Counted from the stretch's first letter, positions 34,640-46,722 are shown. The stretch is DNA of 64,000 bases from Chaetoderma sp. LZ-2023a (GCA_034401795.1 CM067370.1:51721380-51785379), one strand, 5' to 3'. Notes: a model not told the origin generated them from the sequence alone. Translations and numbers: made by a program.

Positions 34640-36570
34640 ATATATTTCAGAAGTCGGGGATCTTTATCTGGTCGTCAATAAAGAATTTGATTTCAGCATC
34701 AAAAGTGGAATCATCAGTGTTATCTAAATCTTGATCGTCTGCATCATCAGCGTCACTAGCGTCATCTGTTGCACGCTACCTGATATTGAAAGGACCACTA
34801 TCAGAGGAGCAGAACACCTCAAGAAGAAGTTAGCGTCATGTGAAGTCACAGTTCCCACCACTACTGCTCACTTTGGTGCGCGGCCACAACTGACCAACGT
34901 GAGGACGTTTTCGGGATTGTAAGGTTCTCCATATGTCAAGTTCCATGGGATTAGGCATCCAGTTTATGTCACCCACTTGCCAGTCTACTGCGTTGAGAGG
35001 ATGTGCGTCTCCACTCAAGGCGTTGTACCGTTGATCGAGCTGATGGTGTGCTCTGCGAACGTAGTGCTCAAATGCTTCAGTTGGTAGGGGCCAACTACAT
35101 AGCTTTGGAGCCCCTGTTGTTTTTCCAATCTTCCGCGCTCACTGACGCCTGGAGCACTCCGTAGTAAATGAACATGGTGTCTTGATGCCGTGGCGCGTGG
35201 TAATTAATCCTGCCACTCGAAAGGTGACTTTGACAATATCTGCCGTTAGTTGGCTGACCTAATCCTATGTATAGGTTTTTCGAAACACGCCGATTGCTGT
35301 TGTCTTGCCAACTCTGTCGTTCTCCGCAGCCGAATCACAACCAGTTACATGTACCAAAATTTCAGATATGATCATAGCATGTCTACGAGCGGTATCCTTC
35401 ACGTCAATGCAATAACGACCTTGGATTACTGACTGAATTGTCAGGCAAGGCGTCAGATAGAGTAGAAGAAGTGCAGTAAAGCGAGCACCTTCATTTCACA
35501 ACACAACTCGTGATTCTGGATTTATTTCGTACGGCGGAATGCTTATCGAGTAATGACTATATCCGCTTCTTCGTGTGTCGAGGCAAGATCAAGATGAGGC
35601 ATTTTGTGTAGCCTACATACTTTGGTGTGTACTGTGTTGTCACCCACCACTTCAGTAGCCACCAACTTGTTTTGTTTATTACGATCTGCTCACAAATAAG
35701 TGAGGTCGACTCTGAATTGCTGACGAATCTCTTAAGCACCGCATTCCAATCAGGCAGATTATGCTCTATGACCGAGCTGGTGGACATGACTAGCAGTTGG
35801 TCGAGTGAACGCACCTTATGCTACTCTTCGTTGAGTCACGATATTGGTCGAAACGCAGGTGAACATCTGTTTCATCCAACCGCACGGAGAACCAAACATT
35901 GAACCCAAATTGAACATCTCAAAGGTTCCATGATCTGACCAGTTCACTGTCCAAAGAACAGCTGACGCGTCCATCACGATAGCTACTGGACTTATGGCTA
36001 AGTGTTATAACACTTCCACCTGGATATTCTTCTTCAACGTGGAATTCCCAGTAGCGGCCCACACCTGGCCATCAACATGGAACACTGAGTGTGGATTAGC
36101 AGTCAGCTCCGCGACGAGCACTTGCTGACGGTCGACGTCGCATTGAGTTATTAGAATGCTAATCACGTGCGCGTAGGTCACCATTTTGTCAATGATAACA
36201 TTCTCCCTGTAAGATGTGTCCTCTTTGTGGCCACTTGTTTTGAAAATGAACTGTATTCTGGCCATAATCCTTCGAACTGGATCAGCTGATTTGCATAGTC
36301 CTGTCAACGTTGACAGTTGATTGAGCTAGTTGGGCACTCGAGATGTTGAGCAGCCATCCTGCCACGTGGGTAGCTCGTCCATTGTGTCAATTCGTGTAGT
36401 GATTGGCGATCATATCTGTCTTGAACGACGCGACTTGCATACTCCTCTTTGTGGGTCATTTACACATTCTCTTCACCCAGACATCGTCATGGGGGCCATC
36501 GGGCAGTCGTACTCGCACCCATACTATATACACACACCGTCATCGTCTGAGTGCTCTCTATGGATCCAAT
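34640..36570 (-). pseudogene. Relic copy (ii) of the uncharacterised PIN/CXC repetitive protein family
   Basis: Minus-strand landmarks in the family order. HKEEYASRVVQDRYDRQSLH at about 36455-36395. MARIQFIFKTSG, MVTYAHVISILITQCDVDRQ, QVLVAELTANPHSVFHVDGQ and STLKKNIQVEVL within 36307-36005. KMPHLDLASTHEEADIVITR at about 35605-35545 (the EEAD block). HVTGCDSAAENDRVGKTTAI at about 35345-35285 (the TGCD block). LPTEAFEHYVRRAHHQLDQR and WMPNPMELDIW at about 35075-34900. Frames shift repeatedly and the EEAD frame hits a stop at once. The middle and C-terminal thirds of the protein are present; the N-terminal zinc segments are not. Confidence 0.72.
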
Positions 36571-36745
36571 AATGCCACCTGGTCTGTTTCCTTTCCTCAT
36601 TCAACTGGTGACAATAAACATATCACGCCACTGTCCATTGTAGATACCGGCATTATTTTATTTTACATGTACACTGCTTTCAATCAGAATCGCTGAAATA
36701 TCTATTAGTATGCACTACTTTATCTGTCTGAACCACGCACAATTA

Positions 36746-37130
36746 CCACCGATTATAGGCGTTATATGCTGATTTTGACGGCCATCTAGGATTTACATCA
36801 TCAAGATGGCTGGCAAATGGTAATATAACTTCAGACTCCTATTTCTCCACCTTTAAAAACATACTTATAGAGGTCAACATCATCATTCTACTGCAGGTAT
36901 AAATGATTATCTGCGTTTTATCATGATTGTCTCGTTTCTATGCTGAATTTGGCAGCTATCTTGAGATTACGTCATTGAGATGGTTGTGAAATGTTATAAT
37001 AACTTCAGAATCGGAATCCCCACCCTCGAGAACATACATATAGATGCCAATAGCATCATTCTACTTGATTTAGAACAGACGTTATGACAAAATCTAGATT
37101 TCAGTCCTTGGCGGCCATCTTGAATTCTGA
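36746..37130. repeat. Tandem repeat of about 175 bp, two copies and a partial copy
   Basis: The segments GCTGATTTTGACGGCCATCT and GCTGAATTTGGCAGCTATCT begin matching blocks that continue with ATCATCAAGATGG/CATTGAGATGG, AATATAACTTCAGA/ATAATAACTTCAGA, ACATACTTATAG/ACATACATATAG and ATCATTCTACT. A third GGCGGCCATCTTG start lies near 37108. The copies are well diverged. Confidence 0.65.
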
Positions 37131-39189
37131 AAATACCAAGCAGGTGGTTATCGGCCAGCCAGCCAAGGGTTCATTTGTACGTCAAGTGGTATCGAAAAAT
37201 ACCAAAAAGATGAATGTAAACGGACATTGCAAGCCTTTCTAGAATCATTGTGTTCTGCCACCGGACTACCAATATTGGACTTTAATAGACCATTCCTGTA
37301 TTGTAGAATTTTGGGAAATTCGTTCCCACAATGCATTGCTTACGATTCTTCTGGCTGGTAAACGAGCTTGGCAGCGCAACAACTGTATTACTTTACCATT
37401 AGACTGTACAATGAACTTTAAGGTGTGTTTATGAAGAATTAGGTTAATAATGTTATTGAAGCCATACATCATTGGAAAGCCCAGCCAATTTATTTATACT
37501 TTTATCTATTAGTTTTTTTATGGTTTTTCAAAATTGTCTCCACTTAATCGTAATTTTTAAATCCCACCTATTGTCCACTTGATGCAATGAACCTAGATAT
37601 AATGGTGAATTTTATACATGCAAATATCTCAGTGAAAATTTCACAGAAATATAAAAAGTAATGCATTAATGTTTAGGCGATTGGATGCGCTATTCAATGA
37701 CGTGTGACTTCAATAATATTGTGATTTGAGTTTATCATATGCGGTGTATTTTAGCGCAATAGTAACTCAATGGGAGTGAGATGCCTGTTTTCGACTTTAC
37801 CAGCCAGCGGCGGTGTTCTGGCGGCTGGTAGTTGATATAGCTGAATCCCAACGTAATGACGTCAATGCTGGAAAGGTGTACTGAGTGGAGCTCTGATGTG
37901 CATAAGGCATAAATAATCAGACGTTTTCAGGACTGGCGGTATGATCAGCGAACGAAAAGAAGAAGAACAGACGTTTTCAATTTGAACATACCCGTATCCG
38001 TATCATCAAGGGAGGTAACGCTCTGATTGTACCTTACGGATGGACGTTAGCGAGTGATTACGCTCACCTTAAAAAACTAAAAAAATTACGCTCGCGTTGA
38101 CTCATACCGCACCCAGACGGCAAAACATTCACTTCGCGTGAGAGTACCAAGAATATGTAGTATGGAGCAGGTGCACCTGTCGTGAAATGTTGATATGAGT
38201 CGAGCTGGAAACGAGTACGTTTTCCGTTTATAGCTCACCTGAAGGCATTCATTTCCTCGTGTGTGAAATGCACCTATAGCCTTATCAGACTCTCCGACCA
38301 TATGCGATTTTGACAGTTTCCGTCCAGCTAGTTAGTAAGTGTGCTGAATCGTGTGTGGCGTCTGCTCTAACCCAATCCATATGGCTCTCCAATAGGAGAG
38401 ATAAGAATGGCGCGACGTATGGGCGAAACAATTCTGTCCTCAGGTACCGGTATAAATACGTGTGCCCAGACTTTCACAGATCCCACAGTGAAAGATATAA
38501 GTGGCTCCATAATGTTGATGATGTCTTTTTCCCATCATCTCGCTTAACCCATAGCTCTCTGATGTCAAAATTTACTACATGTGAGGTAATTTATTATGGC
38601 ATCATATACTTGAGGGACAGATCGAATCCATCCATTGGATGTAGAGACTTGCACCACCACACCGAATTGCAATTGTAGATCCATACAGATATTCAGCACG
38701 TTGATGGATATGATCAAAGCCCGTCATGTGACATCGGGCAACATCGTACTAGATACCCTTTGCAGAGCATGTGGACTAGTTGTATGTATCTCTGGAAAAG
38801 CAATCGTTTTGCTATGCATAGTGAGTGCCGTACATGTGAGAATCTCTTCTTGACCGACGATTAAAAAACTCGATCATTCAATGTTCTGAAATTCATGAAT
38901 ATTCGACAAAATTACTGCGCCTTACACAGGAAGATTGTTTGCATTTCTTCATTCGTTGGTGGTTTTGTCCATGGTTTGAATTTGGCTACTTGCATCAGGT
39001 CATTCAGGATCGCAGCGTTATTTCAGTAGTGGTCTCCACTCTACAGGCCTAAAATGGCTGTAGAATTCATAGCACCGGTGATAATCTGTGCTGCTTGGTT
39101 CTGTAGTTTGATTTTGCAGCCGTAGCCTAGCTTTTTACAGCATTCCTTTTCCTCATTGGGTTAGCTCTGTTAACCCTTTATCCCTAGAA
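37131..39189. other. No gene recognised
   Basis: Several short open frames of 60-122 codons are present, none with a recognisable domain. Confidence 0.45.
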
Positions 39190-39420
39190 TTTGTTCAAGA
39201 AGATTCCAATTTTCTCATAGAAAATGTTCATAGGCAGACCAAGAGAAGCCTATTTTTGAAGATTTAACACTGGAATGACTGGCTCGATAATTCGGTTATC
39301 GAGCCAGTCATTCCAGTGGTAAATTTTCAAAAATAGGCCTCTCTTGGTCTGCAAATGATCATTTCTCAGGACCAGTGCTGAAGTACTTTTTGGCTGATAT
39401 GAGTGCTAAAAGGTTAATGT
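39190..39420. repeat. Fold-back family H2, best copy: near-perfect palindrome
   Basis: Arms 39237-39290 and 39296-39349 are inverted copies with few mismatches around the five-base loop TTCGG. The left arm starts GACCAAGAGAAGCCTATTTT and ends GGCTCGATAA; the right arm starts TTATCGAGCCAGTCATTCC and ends CCTCTCTTGGTC. Weaker symmetry extends outward (ATGTTCATAGGCA versus TGCAAATGATCAT). Related copies lie at 26023-26310 and 14080-14420. Confidence 0.85.
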
Positions 39421-40320
39421 AAAATTTCCTTACAATGTCTTGGTCTGCTCCCATGCCTACTCAGCCTGAAGCGGACGTGATGATCTAAAGCTTTTTATCA
39501 CAGTATCGTGATCTTGATGGAAATAAATATTGCTCTTGGTGTTAGTTATATGGAACAACATCGTTGAGCTTTGTGTCATGTTTCGCCTCAAACATGCCTC
39601 AATCATGCGCAGTCATTGTGTAGAGAATCACGCCGGCGAGAATAAATCCCACGATCTTGACCTGCAGTCCCAACATATGATAATGCCACCATGTAACTCA
39701 TATGTGTGCTACAGCCAGTAACCTAACTCTACACAATCTCAGAAGAAATCATAAACCTAGTCGTATCATAGTGAGAGGCTGGTCTCTGGTTATTCATTTC
39801 TTTGCTTATCTTTTTACAGCACGTCTTTAAGCGGGCAAACTGCTTGTAGCCGATGTATTTTATTTAATCACGTGGGAAGAATAGAAGGATAAGTTAATTA
39901 CTGAACCTATCCAAAATACCGATCATCTCAGCCCATGTAATTAATAAGTATAACCATTGGTCATAGGTCTAATCGATGCCCGGGACGCTAGAGGTCTGGC
40001 CAAGGAGTGCCTACAAAACCCTGCAGAGATAAGAACATCAACACAAAAGACGCTGGCAAATGTAAGTATGTTATATATGACAGTGATAATGAGAATAAGG
40101 GTGTTGGTGTCATTATCTATGATGTGCCAGTACAAAACAGATTTGATAATGAAGTTGCTGCTACTATTAGTGGTGTTCACGTTTGCAGTAACGAAAAAAG
40201 CATTATAAAAGACACATATACTGGCTGCTGTACTGTTAGTGCTAGCATGGTCGATGTATTAGATGAATCTACACATCTTATTGTTGATAAATCTATTGAT
40301 GTAATGGGCTGTGACAGAAG
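39421..40320. other. No gene recognised
   Basis: A 168-codon frame at 40007-40513 ends in poly-Asn from the AAT array. Its first 100 residues (including VIIYDVPVQNRFDNEVAATI) resemble no family I know, and it may be a chance frame. Confidence 0.4.
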
Positions 40321-40324
40321 AGCA

Positions 40325-40393
<69 letters not shown>
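40325..40393. repeat. (AAT)n microsatellite
   Basis: About 23 AAT units, then an imperfect tail. Confidence 0.97.
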
Positions 40394-40526
40394 CGTAATA
40401 ATAATAAAAATAATAATAACAAGTGGCTTAAATATCGACTTTCTAAAACCCGTCACGCCGAAATAATGGGAATATTTCATCTTGAACAATTAGTAAAAAC
40501 CGGGATTGAATAACCGAGAAAACAGC

Positions 40527-40537
40527 TACGCTAATAG

Positions 40538-40632
<95 letters not shown>
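40527..40632. repeat. (AT)n microsatellite
   Basis: About 50 uninterrupted AT units, directly before a LINE fragment. Confidence 0.97.
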
Positions 40633-40635
<3 letters not shown>

Positions 40636-41391
40636 ACAGAGCAAACGAAATTTGCATCAGTAAGCGTAGGCGATTTTGCATCAGGGGACAACTCTTCTGT
40701 TTTTGGTATGCGTCAGAACGTTAGACAAAATCACATAGTCACCATTCTATAAAATTTAGATGCAAGAAGAACTTTGACAATCAGAAATTTCTTCAAACGT
40801 TGTCTGAATATAACTGGGAGATAATTGATTTGCTAATCGAACGTAGAGTCAAGCGCATCTGTCAGCCAGGATGGATAAATGGTAATATTTTAATGGCAAT
40901 ACAAGACAGAGATTACTATAAAAGGGTTAAAAATATGGTTAGATATAGAGTTGAAATATAAAGTAATGTCGTTAATTGATCATTCCAAGCGAAACTACTT
41001 CCGCACAGCGCTGATTGACAATAAAATCAATCCTTCAAATTTATGGAAAATTATGAAAAGCATAAATCCGAAAGCTAACAAAATGTCATTGGTGTCGCAC
41101 GACAGTCACGGAAATGAAATTAGAGACATGGAAAAACATTGGGAAATGTTTAATCAATATTTTGCTATTGTTGCTGTTAATCTCGCAAATTCGATAAATA
41201 CACAATCACAGGGAATATCAAATGACCTAAAAATGTATGTTAGAAATAACGTCCCAAGAGAAATTATATTTTAAATACCAAGAATAACTGTTAATTATGT
41301 CTACGAGGAACGTAGCCATCTAAAAACAAATAAGGCTGCGGGCGTTGACAGGCTGAATGCACATTTTCTAAAATTAGCAGCCCCAGTCATA

Positions 41392-41739
41392 GTGCCATCA
41401 ATAACACGTATTATAAACATAAGCATCGATACGGCCGTGTTTCCGACAGTGTGGAAGTGCGCAAAGGTAAAACCATTATTCAAATCAGACAACAAAGGCG
41501 ATATTAGTAATTACAGACCCATATCTATTTTACCGATTTTGTCCAAAATTATTGAACAACATGTTCATAATCATTTATACAAATTTCTTAGTAATTATGA
41601 TTTATTGAATGAATCGCTGTCAGGATTCAGGCCAAAACATTCATGCGAGACTGCATTACTTAAGCTAGTAGAAAAATGGCGATTTGCAATAGATATAGTT
41701 TGTAGGTGCTATTTTAATAGATTTCAAAAAAGCATTTGA
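41392..41739 (+). pseudogene. LINE reverse transcriptase, finger and first palm blocks
   Basis: Frame carrying TRIINISIDTAVFPTVWKCA, KVKPLF, SNYRPISILPILSKIIEQHV and GFRPKHSCETALLKL. It leaves frame at about 41690; the F-K-K-A-F-D-Q block with the first catalytic aspartate is found in another frame directly after. Confidence 0.8.
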
Positions 41740-41805
41740 CCAAGTTAATCATAGTATATTATTAGATAAGTTCGGCATGTATAAATTTGATTCGTTAACC
41801 TTAAA

Positions 41806-42456
41806 GTGGTTTTCTTCCATTTAGAAAAGAGATACCAATACGTGTCGATTTCTGATAAGGTCTCTGGTCATTTACCAGTATGTATAGGAGTACCACAAGG
41901 TTCGGTGCTGGGACCTCTGTTATTTATATTATATGTGAATGATCTTCATATGGGTATAGATAGTAACGTTGACATGTATTGTGGTGACACGACTATGCAT
42001 TGTAATTTTGAAAGTTTGCCAACGGTAAAAGAACAACTAACAAGAGATATGGCTTTAGTACAAAATTGGTGTTAAAATAATAAAATGGTTTTGAATAAGG
42101 CGAGAACTAAACTATTAATGATAAGCAATAAAAACAAACTAAAGCAGATAAACCACGAAGAAATGAAGATCCCGATATATAGTGGTGAGTTAGAAATAGT
42201 AAATGAAGCAAACCATTTAGGCTTACATATTAATAACAACCTTTCATGGCAGCAGCATATTAACAAAACTTGTAACACGATCGCATCACTTATTTATATG
42301 CTAAGGAAAAATAGGAAATACATGAATGTGGAAGAACGAAATCTGTTTTATAAGGCATATATCCTTTCCCATATAGATTACTGTTGTCTTGTGTATTATG
42401 CTGGTACACCGTCATTGTTAAATAAGCTTGAAAAATTACAAAGCGTGCAGCTATAA
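41806..42456 (+). pseudogene. LINE reverse transcriptase, second palm and thumb blocks
   Basis: Contains GVPQGSVLGPLLFILYVNDL. The position of the YADD box reads YCGD, so the aspartate pair required for catalysis is lost. After TAA at about 42073 the thumb continues (MVLNKARTKLLMISNKNK, NHLGLHINNNLSWQQHINKT, FYKAYILSHIDYCCLVYY). Confidence 0.78.
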
Positions 42457-42849
42457 TAATATTAGAAGTACCCTATAGGAACCCATCAAAAGAAATGTAC
42501 GAAAAAATTAACTGGACAACGTTAATAACGAGAATGGCAATTAAGACCAACATCATGATATATAAATCCTTAAACGACCTTGCACCTATGTACATGAAAA
42601 ACCTATTTACGTTGGTAGAAGACACGCATTCTCGGAATCTATGATCAAAACCCAACGGTCTATTAAAGCTTCCAAAAATAAGAACAGCTTACGGGAAAAA
42701 ACAGCTTTACATACACGGCGACGCAAATGTGCAATTCTTTACCGATTCAGTTTCAGTTTCACGTTTATTACACTCAGGCTACCGAGGCAGCATATGAGGG
42801 TATATATTTATAACAATTATTATGGCGAGTAAAGTGACAAAATACACAG

Positions 42850-43735
42850 TGATTATCATGAGGTTAATAAATAAATACTAATTACATTAATAACAGCGAC
42901 AATATACTTGGTGACTTATTTTTTCTTGGCATATAAAAGGCATTTACAAATTTTTTGGAGAATTGGCCTGTTGCATATTGAAAGAAGTCCTTTTGCTTTT
43001 TCTATCGTGGTATTGGTTAGGTAGTAAGAAGGGATTAGTCTTTGTCGCTCAGTGCTAAATTTTATGCAATGAAAAAGAAAGTGTAATTCGTCACCTATGC
43101 AATTACATGTATTACAGATGCGCTCATTTCGATCAATCCCCTCCCATCTCTTGGTCTCGATGTCTAGTTGGTGGTTTAATGTTCTGAAGTGGCACAGAAT
43201 TATAGCGTCGCGATATGGCAATACAACAAAATATTTTTCAAATACCGAATCACTCATTATGTTATTGTAAAACGTTAATCGGCTTGAATTGGAAATTTCA
43301 GCTCTACATTTTTCATTGAATTGAGATTGTAAAGCTATTCTTACCTGCCTAGTGATGTTAGTCTTATTTACGTTTTCTGCGTTAAAGGCTGTATCAAATC
43401 CTGTTATTGCTAGCATTTCTTTAACTTTTTCTATCCATTTAAACTTGATATTCTTTGTCTCCGTATACTGTAGGCAGGTATAGTAAAGAATAGACGAAAG
43501 TTTTCCATATCCAGCGTATACGATGTTCGCCCAAAATCGAATTATATTGCACTGTATTATAATATGTAATGGGTATTTACCTAACTCTGTATAGATCATA
43601 ACATTCGGGGTACTCTTCTTCATTTGTAACATAAAATATAAAATCGTATTTGGCAAATTTCTAGCAGTTTCGTGTTTTCAAAGCCCCAGATTTCGGACGC
43701 ATACAGAATAAATAATTATTTATTAATAATAATAA
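42850..43735 (-). mobile_element. LINE 3' fragment, C-terminal domain
   Basis: Minus-strand remains starting after an (AAT)n array. LYASEIWGFENTKLLEI is in one frame upstream. The open frame 43656-42916 (246 codons) follows with MKKSTPNVMIYTELGKYPLH, IRFWANIVYAGYGKLSS, DIETKRWEGIDRNERICNTC and IGDELHFLFHC. The paired cysteine and histidine motif (CxxC...DExHxLFxC) matches the end of the LINE at 62630-63475. The element runs tail-to-tail with the LINE at 40640-42840. 5'-truncated. Confidence 0.8.
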
Positions 43736-43772
43736 TAATAATAATAATAATTATAATAATAATAATAATAAT
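43718..43772. repeat. (AAT)n microsatellite
   Basis: AAT array with one interruption (AATTAT). Confidence 0.93.
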
Positions 43773-43984
43773 TTTTTCTTGTTTTCATTGCCACATCCGC
43801 CTTTGAGACAACATTTGTACCGTCCGCTGATCAAACTCAAATGCCCAGAGATTCTCAACGGTCTTAGACACGTGCCAGGCTGTCTTTTCGGATATTATGC
43901 ATCACCATACCAAGACGCGAATCATCCGAAAATGAGAACACTAAAAATGCGAAATATTTCAGTGATTGTTTGTTTATACAACTG

Positions 43985-44400
43985 ATATTCCATTTCCAAA
44001 AACGCAATAATGAAAACCTATAATACTGGGCTATTAGTCTGTCAGCTTGTGTACCTTATATGCATTTTTGGGTATAGTAGCTGAAACTTTCAGGAAGTAT
44101 TTTCATGATATCAAGATACATGAAACCACTTGATACCAATTTTTCCTATCTATCGATAAGCCGCCATCTTGGATTTCAAAATGGCCGCCATATTCAAGTT
44201 AGTTTTCTACTTATATCGCCGGCTGTTTATTGGCATACATGATATCAACGTACATGTCATACTCTATAGCATGTTTGCATTAGGGATTCATGTAAAATGA
44301 TAGAAAATAAGATAACAAACAACAGTGTCCCCTAGAACGGCCATATTGGATTTCAAAATGGCGGCCGATATGGAAAAAACCCTATTAAATTACACAAAAA
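43985..44400 (-). repeat. Dispersed repeat, inverted relative of the 190-bp unit at 50.6 kb
   Basis: CTTATATGCATTTTTGGGTA, TAGTAGCTGAAACTTTCAGG and ATTTCAAAATGGCCGCCATA are the reverse complement of blocks at 50720-51240. It contains two GCCGCCATCTTGG/GGCCATATTGG sites. Confidence 0.65.
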
Positions 44401-44502
44401 TTATCCAACTGGTCCTTGCCTTAAAATGAGTAAGACTTTACATTAATTGGTATATGTTTAGAGAAAAAAAAGAACATATATACATATATACATTGTATAC
44501 AC

Positions 44503-44976
44503 CAGTGGTGTAGCAATAGCGGGTTCAAGGAACATGGGCCCCTGACCATTAGGGGCCCCACCAGCCTGCAATATTATTTTATGTATAAGTTTTGAACCTT
44601 CTTTCTTTAATAATAATGCGAACAGAAATACCTCCTCCATCTCCTGCATTCTGATAAAACCTTTTTATCAGAATGCAGCCTTGCAGTAGATGACTTCTCA
44701 GATCATCTACGTTCCCAACTTTAATGGTGAGTAGCACTCAGAACCACTCCATACTGCAATGGCGTAGACAAATGTGACTTGTGTAGGGGGCTTAAGCCCT
44801 AAAGATTTTGGCAAATATTTTTCAATTCTGCACAATCAACCAAATGAGAGTCTATATATTTATATATACCTCTGAGAGCATCCAAATTTAAAAAAAAACC
44901 TCTGGGGAGAACATCCAGAATTGGGGCCCACACACGTTCTGACCGGGGGCCCCCAAACGACATCGCTACGCCACTG
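44503..44976. mobile_element. hAT-like non-autonomous DNA element
   Basis: The left end CAGTGGTGTAGCAATAGCG and the reverse complement of the right end CAGTGGCGTAGCGATGTCG match at 16-17 of 19 positions. They are flanked by GTATACAC (44495-44502) and GAATACAC (44977-44984), an 8-bp target duplication with one mismatch, as known for hAT elements. GGGGCCC blocks lie subterminally at both ends. A 17-bp inverted repeat, CTGCATTCTGATAAAA with its counterpart (44644-44679), lies in the middle. A third end-like sequence (AATGGCGTAGAC) near 44760 suggests nested or fused copies. Confidence 0.6.
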
Positions 44977-45197
44977 GAATACACATTACTCACTTGTAAT
45001 ATATCCAAAATAGATACCTTTTTCTACCATTTTTAACATTTTAAAAATAATCTTTTGATCTTCTGATTACGACGGCCGTTTGCCACCTCGTCCCAAACTG
45101 CAAATTTGCTACTATTTCTTTGACCAAAACTGATGATTAAACAACAATTCAAATTCGCTTATTGTAAATATAATACACTGAAGTCCTAATTTTGAGA

Positions 45198-45400
45198 TCA
45201 GTTTGCATCATCTGGGTCAACATAACTACTTAAGTTCTGGCAATGGTCTTCCTCTCCTTCACACCGGCACAGTTCTGTACACACTAGACCTTTTAATCGA
45301 CATGAACATCTACCTGAAGCGCACTTATTTGTTGAGCTTGGGTTAGTGGTACCACACGTACACCTCACTAACTCAACCACCGCTGCAGGGGCTGGTGCAA
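45198..45400 (-). pseudogene. Family copy (i), C-terminal cysteine-rich CXC-like tail
   Basis: VELVRCTCGTTNPSSTNKC, ASGRCSCRLKGLVCTELCRC, EGEEDHCQN. The CxC...C...CxC...C...CxC spacing resembles CXC (tesmin/TSO1-type) zinc-binding domains. Ends at TGA shortly after DPDDAN. Confidence 0.65.
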
Positions 45401-45889
45401 CCTTGGATAACAGAGGTACAAGCCTGTGCTTTTCCTACATCCAGCCATGCTATAAGGGATCTGGTGATAGTGGACTGACAACAAGGTCTTGTTCCCACAC
45501 CGAAGCTTGGCAGTGAGCACGCTGGATATGCTCAACCCATGTTCCACGTGTCGGTGGTAGCATGTCGACACCTTTGTTCATGCCTTGTTGTTTGAATAGG
45601 TGCCATCTGAGGTGATGCGGCTCAGTAATGTGAACATTCTTCTTACAGAATAAACCACATAAAAAGGAAATGCACTCATTTAATGTATCATTAGAAGGCT
45701 GGGTGTCACAGCCGAGGCCAGATATTAAAGTTACAATCTTGGTATCTGCTTTCAGGAAGGCTTCTAAGCACGCTTTCTTAGACTTTCCTCTTATGTAGCC
45801 TGTGGTATCACAACCAGTGAGAGCATGCCATTTGCAGAAAGCATTTGCTCTCTCCGGTCCAAGAGCATCATGAATAGGTTGATGTAGAA

Positions 45890-46168
45890 CTAGTCGTCGT
45901 CGATCACCAGGGCAGATTTCTTGCCAAGAAGAGCTGTACGTCTAAGCGCAAGAATCAAAACATCTGCATCCTGACTGTAAATGTGAACAGTATATCCAGC
46001 TTTATTTGCTTCCACTGCATGCAAGATCATTAAGGTATCGGCTTCTTCTTGTGTACTGACACCAGGAGTGGCATTATTGGTGTAGTTGGACATCACTGCT
46101 TTGCGTGTGGCCGTTATCATACACATTTTAGAACGGTCTATTAATCTCTGTGCAAGATAAAGTGTCAA
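45890..46168 (-). pseudogene. Family copy (i), PIN-like acidic block
   Basis: LYLAQRLIDRSKMCMI, VSTQEEADTLMILHAVEANK and VHIYSQDADVLILALRRTAL. Acidic residues in EEAD and DADV occupy the positions where PIN/FEN nucleases hold metal. The next block, HALTGCDTTG (45828-45796), is one frame over. Nuclease function is inferred from pattern only. Confidence 0.65.
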
Positions 46169-46722
46169 CGAGTCTTTTGTAGCTACACTTCCAAGGAATA
46201 CTTTTAATTCAGGAATTTTGGTATTGTCTTCTACATTATAATCTTTTGGCTGTGCCTTTCCACCCCTGCGTCATTCACGTGTTGATTCCTTTAATGAGCC
46301 AACGACAGCGTAATTGTCAAATATTACCCTTACAGAATTGTAATTACGTGATTTGATAACAATGAGCTCAACATAAGCTTTGCCAAGGGCTTTACCATTT
46401 TCAAATGACTTCACAGCCATGAGTTCTTGCACTACGGCCATACCGTCTACAATTAGACAGAGCTGTGCATCTGTGGAGCCGTATGCACCATCTGAAATGA
46501 GATTGTCTTGGCAATCCTCCATCGGTGACACTGGAAGATTCTCTAAGACAGTTATCAATGAGCCTTTATTTAATGTTGGGTGCACAGAACCATGTGGTCT
46601 CATTAATGTCCGATTAACAGTTGTAAATTCATAATTACCAATCACCTCTTCCATATCTATTTCACGAGATGGGCGCGCTACAACAAGTAGTCGAGACATT
46701 AGACCAGACCTTGCCTGGAGGG

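Larger units (their letters stand above)
40640..42840 (+). mobile_element. LINE fragment, reverse transcriptase to C-terminus, disrupted
   Basis: 5'-truncated non-LTR element beginning just after the (AT)n array. It encodes FDNQKFLQTLSEYNWEIIDL (linker), IDHSKRNYFRTALIDNKINP and NLWKIMKSINPK, then after a stop at 41272 HLKTNKAAGVDRLNAHFLKL, DISNYRPISILPILSKIIEQ, LSGFRPKHSCETALLKL, AILIDFKKAFDQVNHSILLD (frame-shifted at about 41695) and VPQGSVLGPLLFILYVNDL. The catalytic box is MYCGDTT where MYADDTT is expected. The thumb follows (LILSHIDYCCLVYY-like) and finally, frame-shifted, GLLKLPKIRTAYGKKQLYIH. CR1/L2-like style; dead copy. Confidence 0.85.

Noticed and set aside
40007..40513. 168-codon frame ending in poly-Asn
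   Set aside because: The end is microsatellite; the first part matches nothing I know and codon use gives no support, so it is not called a gene.
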